Assembly (NCBI RefSeq): GCF_937616625.2 | Contig: NC_065572.1 | Location: 70,492,653-70,556,652 of the forward strand | Length of the DNA: 64,000 bases | From: Mercurialis annua | Taxonomy: Eukaryota; Streptophyta; Magnoliopsida; Malpighiales; Euphorbiaceae | Direction: 5' to 3' | Part shown: positions 23,401 through 33,178 of the stretch, one piece after another | Numbering within the stretch: the first letter of the stretch is position 1 | Layout of the letters: each line of letters begins with the position of its first letter | Translations under genes and position numbers: made by a program | Notes under the pieces: model-generated | The model's database searches: none | What the model was told of the DNA's origin: nothing | What the model saw: the letters and a program-made list of their open reading frames with translations, nothing else

Positions 23401-23856
23401 AACCGTCGTTGAGTTTCATCTAACAAGTCTAACAACTGAGAAATTCTTATGTGAACCAAGTTCGCCGCAAGTCATTTAGTAACAGCAACAATTGAATAAA
23501 CTCACCAAGTAGATTATCGCTAGTAATTTGCTAGCTGCATCTAATAATATAAGGTTCAAAGAATGTACAGATACTAAACTGTACACTTTTTATAAAATAA
23601 TATTACTCACGTTTTTTTGTTATATTTTAGTAAATCAATTTTCAATTTTCCAAAACTTAAAAAGGTTATTTATTCAAATCCGATTAATAATTGTCTAAGT
23701 CGTCTTGCTCCTTGAATATCCAACCTTGCCACGTCAAAGTAATCTTCACAATATGATGCAATTTGACGTGGTGAAAGAAATAGGATCGGAGCTTGCGAAA
23801 TGCTTGTGAAAGGAATTGAATAGTGCACCAGAATACTTCATTTCTCTCATCCATTC
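20421..23856. other. Intergenic DNA, no gene recognised
   Basis: About 3.4 kb, mostly AT-rich. A less AT-rich patch near 21480-21720 contains repeated ACCGATCGA motifs. An open frame at 23111-23356 (81 codons) has no recognisable domain. Nothing else could be supported. Confidence 0.4.
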
Positions 23857-23859
23857 TGC
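23857..23859. repeat. CACTA target-site duplication, left copy (TGC)
   Basis: TGC immediately precedes CACTAC here and is repeated at 28913-28915 right after the GTAGTG end. Confidence 0.85.
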
Positions 23860-24884
23860 CACTACAAAAAAAGGGATGTAAGGGGACAAAATTAGGGGAC
23901 CAAAATAATTTAATTGTCCCCAATAAATTGAATCCAATAAAAATGGGGACTTCTGAAAAAATTGTCCCCAATTCTTCTATTACAACATTATAGGGGACCA
24001 ATTTGACTATTTACTATGAAATTAAAACCTAATTAGAATAGGGGACCAAATTGACTATTTATTATGGAATGAAAACCTAAATAGAATAGGGGACCAAATT
24101 GCTAAACTATCCAATTAACTCAAAAAAGCGGCAATTTTAGAAAAAAGGAAAAAAAAATTGGCGGTATTTTAGTTTGGTGCAAACTAGTTAAACATCGTGC
24201 TTTTTAGTCTATACAAGTGATTCTCTAGGGCAAACTCTCATTGTGCAACACCAATTTTCAGAATTTTCTTATCAAATTCACGGTACGTTTGGTTTTACAA
24301 TTGTATTAAACATGCTTCTATAACTCTTTAGAACTCAATTTCAATGCTTTTTTGTAGAAGACAAAATTGGATTAAGCATTTGATTTGGATAATTAGTTCT
24401 ATTTAAAGAGTACAATTGGATTTGGAAATCACTTTTTTGCGAAAAGAACATTGTGGGTCATCATCATTGTAAGTTTACTTTTGCCCTAATTGATTTTTTT
24501 TCTTTTCCTTTTGGGTTTTAGTTATTCAATCATAATTGATCATGCTTGAAATAAGTAAATTGAAATTGGATTGGTGATTAAGCTTTTATTGCTGTAGCAG
24601 AATAGGGGCAATTAGCAATCTTTAATTGCTAGTCCATTTTAGGGCAATCTTTATATCGCAGACATTTTATAATGGATCCATATAGCTACCTTTTGTTTCA
24701 GAATTATTGGTGGGTGGGTCTCTACTATTTCTACTGCTCTTTCATGAAAAAATCAATCGTAACAATATTTAAAATTCAAGCGATTAATAAATAAAAAGTA
24801 CTATGATATATGACTGAACTTTTCATTAATACAACAAATTAGAATCTTAAATTTGCTATAAAATTCTACAGTTGAATTGTATTT

Positions 24885-25115
24885 CTAATTATGCATCAGA
24901 ATTAGAAATCCAATTCTGCTGTAGAACAGAATTGGAAATCAGAATTGGATTTCCAATTCTGTTCTATAGCAGAATTGGATTTCCAATTCTGCAGCAGAAT
25001 TAGAAATCAGAATTCCAATTCTGCTGCAGAATTGGATTTCCAATTTTTAATTCTGCTGCAGAATTGAAAATCCAATTCTGCAGAATTGAAAATCCAATTC
25101 TGCAGAACTGACAAG
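24885..25115. repeat. Palindromic AATTCTGC array in the CACTA 5' region
   Basis: About a dozen copies of CCAATTCTGC or its complement GCAGAATTGG in alternating orientation, separated by GGATTT/AAATCC-type spacers, just ahead of the transposase gene. En/Spm elements carry arrays of short motifs bound by TNPA in their terminal regions; whether these serve that role here is inference, and their place about 1 kb from the end is deeper than usual. Confidence 0.75.
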
Positions 25116-25369
25116 CCAATTCAGCAACCGAAACAGTTACATTATCTATTTTATGTTACTGCAGAATTAAAAAATTTATTTTAGTTGGTTAAAAAGTATG
25201 ATTTGGAGAGCCAATAAGTTAGGTAATTATATTGAATTTATGTCTAGAAGTATATAATGATGATTGTCTTTATCCTTTTTTTTATAAAAATTAATAATAT
25301 GAATATTTTTTATTTTGCCAATCAATGTGATTTTGAAATAGTTCTAACTTGGGTTTAATTACATAGCCT

Positions 25370-26722
25370 ATGGCTCCAGAAAAATGTTGGATGGAGATTG
25401 ATAACCGTACAGATCCAATCTATATTCGAGGAGTGGATGATTTTTTATTTTATGCATTTAATCATGCTTCTAATGAAAAAGTTATTCGATGTCCATGTAT
25501 AAAGTGCAGAAATGTCAACTATAGGGAGAATTATGAAGTTAGGTATCACTTGTTAAAGTATGGAATTGTTAAAACTTATACTCAGTGGTATTTACATGGC
25601 GAGTCCTCAAATGAAGCCACAGATATCAATGATGAGCCAAATCTAAACGATGATTCTTTCTTTGATGATGAGATGATTAGATTGGTAGAAGATATTCATG
25701 TTCCTTCTAACCTCAACAATAATGGAGAACATGGTTCCAATTCTTCAAGTTCTAATAGAGTAGCTAATGAAGAAGAGCCTGAAAGATATGCTGCAAATTT
25801 TTACAATTTGCTAAGGGAAGCGAAAAAGAAGTTGCATTCAGAATGTGAGCTATCGATATTGGCGGTTGTAGTTAAGTTGCTTCATTTAAAGAGTTTTCAT
25901 AGATGGACTAACAAATCTTTCGATGAGTTAGTTAAGTTATTGAGGGAGATTATTCCTAATGCAAAACAGACTATACCAGAGTCGTACATTAGTGCTCGCA
26001 AATACATTAGTGCTCTAGGCCTTAATTATGAGAAGTATGATGTTTGCTTGAATCATTGTACCTTATATTGGGGATCATTTTCTAATGCAACTTCTTGTGG
26101 AGTATGCGGATTATCAAGATGGAAGTCATCTGAAGGGGGAGATAACAGTAAACGAATCCCGCATAAAGTGCTTAGGTATTTTCCTTTAAAACCTAGACTG
26201 CAGAGATTATTTATGTCTAGTCAGATTGCCTCAAATATGTCTTGGCATAAAAATAAACGGTATGATGATGGTGACAAGGAGATAATGCGACATCCATCAG
26301 ATAGCCTTGCTTGGAAAAATTTTGATGAGTTACACAGGTCATTTGCAAGTGATGCTCGTAATGTAAGGTTAGGTTTAGCTACCGACGGTTTTCAGCCTTT
26401 TGGGAATTTGAGCTCTCAACATAGCATTTGGCCTGTTATCGTAATACCTTATAATTTGCCTCCTTGGATGTGTTTGAAGCAATCTAATATGATCATGTCA
26501 ATGATCATACCCGGACCACATAGTCCGGGAATGGGAATAGATATCTTTCTACAACCTTTAATATCTGAGCTTAAGGAATTATGGGAGGTTGGTGTAGACA
26601 CTTATGACGCACATAGCAAGAAAAATTTCAAATTACATGCAGCAATCATGTGGACCATTAATGATTTTCCAGCATATGCAGACTTATCAGGGTGGTCAAC
26701 TAAAGGTTACAAAGCTTGTTAG
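25370..26722 (+). pseudogene. Truncated CACTA tnp2-type transposase
   Basis: Frame of 450 codons. Residues about 5-80 match the transposase-associated domain, with its Cys pairs at 41-46 (CPCIKC). A second zinc-ribbon-like cluster lies at 226-246 (C..C then CGVC). From about 205 the tnp2/Transposase_21 domain is evident (SKRIPHKVLRYFPLKPRLQR, then LATDGFQPFG with the probable first catalytic Asp at 339). The frame ends just after GWSTKGYKAC, where full-length relatives continue for several hundred residues, including the later catalytic acids. The break coincides with the start of TNPA-like homology in another frame, so an internal deletion is the likely cause. Transposition would need a complete copy elsewhere. 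Confidence 0.85.
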
Positions 26723-28215
26723 AGGATTATATAAAGGTGTTGATTTGGACAAACTTACAAATGACAAAAAGGACAAGTTAACTGTTTTCATACCTCCTGG
26801 AAAATACTTTTCTCCAATTGGTAAGCATGAAAGAAAATTAGCTTCATGGTTGGGTTATTGTGCTAGATCTGTTGGGCCGCCAATTGAGTCATGGAGAAAT
26901 ATTGAAAAGACTAAGGGGCTTTTATTATTTAAAATGGTGAAGGTACAAAATTCTAAACTTGCTAATTATTTTATTTTTCTTTTATTTATCATTCTTAATG
27001 TGTATAGTAGCAGTATTAATTGATATCATATTTTTAATTAATTTTTGCAGGACTATTTTGATGTTAGTCCTGAAAGCCCTGCAAAATGGAAGAAACTTGA
27101 AGAAAAAGGTGATGTGAGACCTGACACACCAGAAATGAAGCAAGCAAAATTTGAAATGTATTGCTTTTATAAAATGGGAATATTATACCGCAAGTGGAAG
27201 CATAAGCTACATGTGAAGTACATGATGTATACGAACGACGAGGATCGACTGAAAAATGTTCCTCAAGGGCTGTCTTCTGGTGGGTGGAAGTCCATGTTTG
27301 ACGTGTTTCGTCAACAAGAATTTCTGGTAATTTATTAAATTATTGAATATTTCATATGCATTGTTTATACAAATTTACTCTATATAAATTTTCGTTTGTA
27401 ATTGTACGTAGGAAACAAGTAAAAAGAATTCATTTAATCGTTCTAGACAAAGGATTGTAGCATCTACTGGTCCAACTCCTTTTGTTCAAGTTGAGTATGA
27501 TATGGTAAGTATAAAATAATTAATATAATAACTATAAGAGAATTTTTTATCCTTACATATAAATTATTTATTTAGTATTGTCATTAAAATTATAGATGGA
27601 TGAAGAAATTGGTGTACCACCTATTTCTGAAGTTTGGATGGCTACACATACATTTGTGAATGAAAATGGTGCACAAGATTTTCATGATCCAGAGTCATCA
27701 AGGATATATGTATGTTATTCATTACAACTTATTAGATTTTTATGATTGGTATCTATTGTTTACTATTTAATAATTAATGTTAATTTTATTTTTGCAGGAA
27801 GAAATGCAAAGAATTGAAAACCAGCCAAGAAATGATGATGAACCGGTTCCTAATCCGGATGACGTCTTAGAGGAGGTGTGCGGAACAAAATCGGGTTATG
27901 TTCGTGGTAGAGGTTTAGGGTACAAAGCACGTAAAAAAGGTATGGCTATAGCAACTGCTAGTAATGATGAGGTTGTAGAATTGAGGCGTTGCGTAGCAGA
28001 AATGACTACTCGTATACAGTTGCAAGAACAACTCCATAAAGAATTCTTGGAAAGACTCGATAGCATGCATAATGGTTTCCAATTTTCAAATAGTCAAGTT
28101 GATTCAGTAAGTTACTAATAAATATGTCTAGTATTTTTTTATATTTGAATTTTTGTTATGTTATGTTTTAATATTATTCATTTAATTTGTATTTAATTTG
28201 TAGGATAAAGCGTGA
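26720..28215 (+). CDS. TNPA-like CACTA protein (Transposase_24 family), 5' end lost
   Basis: Exons in one consistent phase: about 26720-26942, 27051-27326, 27412-27504, 27596-27709, 27798-28106, 28204-28215 (stop TGA). All junctions are GT-AG and all exons after the first are multiples of three. The product starts around RGLYKGVDLDKL and continues with the plant Transposase_24 pattern (GVLAR-like WLGYCARSVG, SWRNIEKTKG, DYFDVSPESPAKWKKLEEKG, YRKWKHKLHVKYM), then a C-terminal coiled coil (VVELRRCVAEMTTRIQLQEQ). TNPA-type proteins bind subterminal repeats and assist excision. The true start codon is missing; the nearest in-frame ATG (26604) lies in tnp2-derived sequence, so any product would carry about 39 out-of-frame residues. 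It could be a functional DNA-binding remnant or a relic. Confidence 0.7.
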
Positions 28216-28524
28216 TTGGATCAAGACATATGGTCAATTTGGTTAAAGACAGTGTAAAAGTTAACTACACTTCATTCTTATTGTTTATTGTTTTAGTACA
28301 ACTACTTTTTCATTTGAATACATTTTAGTTTGTTTTTTTATATTAGAACCAATGACAATGAATATTTGTTTTATATTTCAATTTTTAAATGGTATAATAT
28401 TATTAAATATTTAGATGTTTTTATTTTTACTATTATTTTTTATTATGTTTTAATTAAATAATTATAAAATTATCTGATATACAAATTAGTATCATATAAA
28501 AAATTAAAACTGTCGATATTTAAT

Positions 28525-28890
28525 TGGGATGAAATTTGTCCCTGGCAGATGGGATGAAAGTCGTCCCTGTTAATTAGGGACGAAAACCATTCCCTTAAAT
28601 GGGGACAAATGTCGTCCTTATTAATTAGGGATGAAAGTCGTCCTTATAAATTGGGGACAAAAATTGTCCCTATTAAATGAGGACGATAATGGTCCCTATT
28701 TAAGGGGATGATTTTCGTCCCTAAATTTAGGGACAATAATTGTCCCTATAATGGGGACAACTTTTTTTTTTGGTCCCCAAAGGAGTAGGGGACGGAGGCA
28801 ATAGGGACAAATTCAGGGGACCAATTTAATTGTCCCCTAAAGAATAGAGGACCATTTTTTAAAGATAAGAGGACCATTTTTTTAGTCCCC
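28525..28890. repeat. CACTA 3' subterminal repeat array
   Basis: A dense series of GGGACGAAA, GGGGACAAA, GTCCCTATT and TCGTCCCTA units in both orientations fills the last 380 bases of the element. Related GGGGACCAAA units occur at 23882-24095 near the left end. They are the expected binding sites for the element's own proteins. Confidence 0.8.
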
Positions 28891-28912
28891 TTACATTCCT
28901 TTTTTTGTAGTG

Positions 28913-28915
28913 TGC
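28913..28915. repeat. CACTA target-site duplication, right copy (TGC)
   Basis: TGC directly after the GTAGTG terminus, matching 23857-23859. Confidence 0.85.
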
Positions 28916-29301
28916 ACTCGTCTATGTGTTGGTCACTGCATGCATAAATGATAGTATAAAACAAGTTCCAAAAGATTAAAATATATAAAATAGACAGCCA
29001 TGTGATGCTCTCTCTTGCTTGTACTACATTGTCTATTATATCGATCAATTTCTTCATATACAATCTTTCTTTTTCAAGTTGATACATAGTTGATCATGGG
29101 AGAAAGTTTTTTTTATTTATGAAATTTATATATAATGCTCCTTGAAATACTAGTTTAAATATATATCTACCTCAATTACAATTAATTTATAAAATTGTAT
29201 GCATAATTAAAGAAGTGTTGATTGATTGTCTCCTATTGTGACTAAATATATATGCGGATTTAGATGCAATAGTTATCTAATTTGGAATTGTTCCAATAAT
29301 A
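28916..29301. other. Intergenic DNA, former continuation of 23856
   Basis: Flanking sequence separated from 23856 by the CACTA insertion. A short minus-strand open frame (MYQLEKERLYMKKL...) begins here and runs into the transposon end; it matches no known family. Confidence 0.4.
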
Positions 29302-29303
29302 TA

Positions 29304-29546
29304 CTCCCTCTGTCTCATTCTAATTGAGAAAATTTCAATTGCACATTATTTAAGAAATTTTAGTAACATTACTTTTATATCCTTATATTACATTAAATGC
29401 ATCACAACTTTTCAAAAATATACTTTCTAAATGCATTAATTGAAGAGGGTATAAAGAGAAAAATAGTGTGAAAAGTACTTTATAAATAGAAAGTGTCAAT
29501 TAGAATGGGACACCCAAAAAGGAAATAGTGTTCAATTAGGAGGGAG
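29304..29546. mobile_element. Stowaway (Tc1/mariner-type) MITE, 243 bp
   Basis: Ends CTCCCTCTGTCTCATTCTAA and, on the opposite strand, CTCCCTCCTAATTGAACACT, flanked by TA dinucleotides at 29302-29303 and 29547-29548. CTCCCTC termini, TA duplication and 240-bp size are the Stowaway hallmarks. Non-coding. Confidence 0.85.
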
Positions 29547-29548
29547 TA

Positions 29549-30965
29549 TATAAATGACATTGATTCAAATATTTATAAAACTGAAATAAATTTTCAAATC
29601 AAATATAATTTTAATTATTTTTTACTCTTTTCAGTATTATATTCTTTTTCAATATCGTCTTATTCCCATTCCTATCATTTTTTTATACCTCCCTTTAATA
29701 ATTAGTTCTCCATGGAATAGTGACACAATTGAAAATAAAGAAGTAGGTGTCTAACAAAATTTAATGATAATTGTAATGTTACCGACGTAGTTTATTTGTT
29801 ATTTTGTTGTAGTTAAAATAAACTCAATTTGGATATAGTTTAATATTTATTTTATTTTTGTTCATAAATATAGTTTAGTAGGCCAAAAACAAGTATATAA
29901 ATGAGATAGTTGAGCTATAAACATAACACGCCCACGTCTGTGTGTTTGAGATAATGATTCCTTGGATCTCATTTCCCAAACTAAAGTGCAGACAGGATCA
30001 AAGCAAACTTTAGATAAAGCTATTATATATTACAAACTGGCTGATTAGATGGTTGGCAAATATTTTTTATTGGAAAAAGGTACAAAATTGACCATAAATA
30101 TTTTGATATTCACATATGAATCCATGTATTTTTCTTCTCAAATTTAACCTTAATCTTCTTTAAATCATAATTTCGCACACTTTTCCAAACCGACTAGGGA
30201 AAAAAGGCAAATATGCCCCTATCATTTAGGATGTGGAGCAAGTAAGTCCTTTTTGCATTTCGGATCTCAATTAAGCCCCTTACATTTTGAAAGTAGACCA
30301 TATAAGCTCCTTAATGTAACCATGTTTACAAAACGTTAATTTCGGCCTACATGTAATGCCCGTGTCATATTCCACACAGTAAAAAGGCAAAAAATATGCT
30401 TCTATGGTTTAAGACCGGAGCAAGTAGGCCCTTTATAATTTCGATCTCAATTAAACTCTTGACTTTTCAAAATCAGCACACCCAAACTTCTTTATCCAAC
30501 ATCATTAAAGAAAGCTTTGTTATGTTATGCCTACGTGAAACGTTCATATCATTTAATATCTCAGATAAAAAAAATCATGTGTCCTACTAATTTATCATGT
30601 AGGCCCTTTATCCCTTTATCCAATCGACTATCAAACAATTTTAATTAAAGATGACTCGTAGAACTAACCCCACTAATTTATCTCTCCATTACATGAAAAA
30701 TAAATTAATTTTTTTTAACACGATCGAAGAGTAAAAAAAGTAGTTGTTGAACCTTTATTTTTTCATAATTTTTTATTTCGATTTTGACAATCAACTATAA
30801 ATGTTATAATCTTATTTATGAATGTGTAGGAACTCATAAGAACACTCGGGAGTCAATCAGAGCCTTTTAGAGAAAATCGAGTTTTTATTTTTCCATGTTG
30901 TCCAGTAAGTTTTGGCAACTGCGACTTAGCCCCTTCACGAGTGCGACATTGCTTTCACTCAAAAC
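29549..30965. other. Intergenic DNA with a diverged direct duplication
   Basis: AT-rich. At about 30203-30290 and 30383-30510 a unit is repeated in diverged form: AAAAAGGCAAA..ATGC, then GGAGCAAGTA, then TTTCGGATCTCAATTAA / TTTCGATCTCAATTAAA. This looks like a decayed mobile element with repeated motifs; its ends were not found. Confidence 0.45.
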
Positions 30966-30970
30966 CCTAG
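30966..30970. repeat. Target-site duplication of the Ty3/gypsy element, left copy (CCTAG)
   Basis: CCTAG directly before the left LTR; the same five bases follow the right LTR at 41209-41213. Confidence 0.9.
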
Positions 30971-33160
30971 TATCACGACCCAATCTCAGGGCCGAGACCG
31001 GCGCTAGGGAATGGGAGTGGTTGCTCCGAAATCCGTAGCAAGCCTAAAAACGTAAAATAATTTATTTATTTTTCGAGAACGTAAACGTCATGCATGACAC
31101 AAATAAACACGTGTCATGCAGAAGCACACATGCCAGGCACACATATCCTCTGGCAGTCACAAAATAAATAACGCAGCAAGCGTAAAACGTTTAAAACTTT
31201 AAAACGTTAAAGTAATATTTACAGAAAACTTTATATACAAGCTGACTGACAAAATATTTATCTACTGCAGCTCTAAGAGTAAAGTAATGTTTCTTTACAT
31301 ACTCAAAAATACAGACTTCTGGGAGTAGGATAGAAGTCCGTTGCTTCAAAGCGTCTTTATCCTGAAAGGAAATCTGTGAGGGGTCAGTATATTGGGATAT
31401 ACTGAGTGAGTTCATACATTTACTAATAAGTATTCAAATAAAATCATAAAATCGTAATCAATCATATGCAGCCAAGTACAGGATCCGATTGAAACCTTAA
31501 TCCTCAAACATACTAATAATCAATCGATCAACCCAATCATAAATATCAATTGCGAGTCCAACTCGCTGGTGGCCCAGCCACTAGATACGGTGACTTCCAG
31601 GCTACACCGTAGCCGAGTTCACTCTCGTATCGAAATCATAACCCAATCGTAAATTTCATATTCATCATCAGCTCCCAGCTGAGTTATATCAAAAACTGGT
31701 GATCACACAGTCCTATTGTCACCCAATAGGTAGCACGTTCCATCGGATCAATACTGGTTTCAAATCAAGCATATGCGCAATTCATATAAAAGTTTCGCAT
31801 ATAAAACATGCAATTCAAATATAAAGCAATATAAAATAATCGCTTAAATAAATACTTTAAAAGCAAATCGTATAGACTCACTGAAAACGCTTATCCAAAA
31901 ATACGTCGGGGCTTTAGAAACGTCAAGCTTCCCGAACTCCTGGTCCAGCTCCTTCTTGCCTCGCTGGATCTAAAACAATTTCAAAACATTTGACCCACAT
32001 CAGAATCCTATTCTAAGATTGACTCTAGACTCAAGATTCGACACATTTTACTTTCATTAATCGTCGTGCTTCTCACGCATATCCCACTAAACGATATCAA
32101 ACTCGTTTACGGATCGTAAATTACTTCCAATTCAATCTTCTTATAACCTCATTAGGTTAACTACTATTCGATTTCCGATTCAATACGTAAATTCCATTAA
32201 TTCAATCGAGGTACAAAGATTCGGGGTGGTGCACGTTCGTGCAGGGAGGTACACGTTTGTGTACCTTGATGGTACACGTTCGTGTACCTTGGTACACGGT
32301 CGTGTACCACATGTTGGTACACGTTCGTGTACCTTGGTACACGTTCGTGTACCACAAGTACACGATCGTGTACTGTCGTGCACGATCCCCCGGAATCGAT
32401 TTCCGGGGTTTCCGACCTGCTATATACGTAAAAACGCTCCAAACTCAACCAAAACGCATATTCTGAGCTCAAAACACTATATATCAATCTTAAACTCGAT
32501 AAAACGATAAAATCGTTTCGTGGCCTAAAACTTTGAATCGATATAACTCAAAATATAATCAACGAAACGGTAAAACGTCAAGCTTACCGTGATTCGCCTC
32601 GAGAATACGATCAATTCGAGCTATTAAACGTCGAAAATGGACGAGAAACGGAATCGAGCGACGGATCGATCGGAAACGAGCGAGAGAAAACGAAAGAGAA
32701 AGAAAAGAGATGAAGGTTCTGTAACCTTCATCTGAAGGTATGAATCATATGTATAATGGCTAACTTGCCATTTGGTCCTTGAAACTTTTCAAAAGTTTCA
32801 ATTTAGTCCAAAACCTATTCAATTAATCTTTCTATCAACTCAAATACGTATTATTTATCTCCGAATAAATAATACTAACTTAAAATATAGATTTTCATCG
32901 AAAATCCTCCAATTTCTATTTTCGGGCTTAATTGGCTAATTTGCACTTTAGCCCCTAAACTTTCAAAATTTACAATTTAGCCCCAAAATGTATCCACATC
33001 CAAATTTTCAAAATTAATTCCTTTAATCCCGCTAATTGACTCATTAAATTTTATTCTTGAATTTCCGATATAATTAAATTAAATTCTCCTTAATTTAATT
33101 TATCGGAAATCACGACACGGGGCACGACGTAATTATCTTAAAATATTTTGGGGTATTACA
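30971..33160 (-). repeat. 3' LTR (left, 2190 bp)
   Basis: On the coding strand it begins TGTAATACC and ends GTCGTGATA; the sister LTR ends in GTGACA, so the terminal CA has mutated to TA here. It contains an array of GTACACG-palindromes at about 32228-32390. A possible TATA motif (GTATATAGCAGG, minus strand, near 32420) lies next to that array. Confidence 0.93.
32228..32390. repeat. Palindrome array in the left LTR
   Basis: Seven full units and one partial unit of an 18-base near-palindrome, consensus GGTACACGTTCGTGTACC, spaced 18-25 bp; the most symmetrical unit has the core GTACACGATCGTGTAC. Open frames across this array (repeated residues of the CTKVHERVP type) are translations of the repeats, not genes. 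Confidence 0.9.
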
Positions 33161-33178
33161 TTCACCCCCCCCTTAAAA
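33161..33178 (-). other. Polypurine tract
   Basis: On the minus strand TTTTAAGGGGGGGGTGAA lies directly before the TGTAATACC start of the 3' LTR, the correct place for the plus-strand primer in Ty3/gypsy replication. Confidence 0.85.

Larger units (their letters stand above)
23860..28912 (+). mobile_element. CACTA (En/Spm) transposon, 5053 bp
   Basis: Terminal inverted repeats begin CACTACAAAAAAAGGGATGT on the left and CACTACAAAAAAAGGAATGT on the right (opposite strand), 28 bp with one mismatch. The element is bounded by a perfect 3-bp duplication TGC at 23857-23859 and 28913-28915, as expected for CACTA elements. Subterminal regions are rich in GGGGACCAAA and related units. Internally it carries a truncated tnp2-type transposase frame (25370-26722) joined to a spliced TNPA-like gene (26720-28215). 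The intact ends and duplication indicate a fairly recent, mobilisable copy, but the transposase is incomplete, so it is probably non-autonomous. Confidence 0.95.

Noticed and set aside
23684..24001. Minus-strand open frame of 105 codons
   Set aside because: It crosses the CACTA left boundary at 23860 and so joins host and transposon sequence; no domain.
28746..29087. Minus-strand open frame of 113 codons beginning MYQLEKERLY
   Set aside because: It crosses the CACTA right boundary at 28912. The host part (first 58 codons) matches nothing known.
32180..32510. Four overlapping open frames on both strands with repeated CTKVHERVP or CTLVHVRVP residues, also at 40228-40558
   Set aside because: They are six-frame readings of the LTR palindrome array; being open on both strands is a result of the repeat unit, not coding selection.
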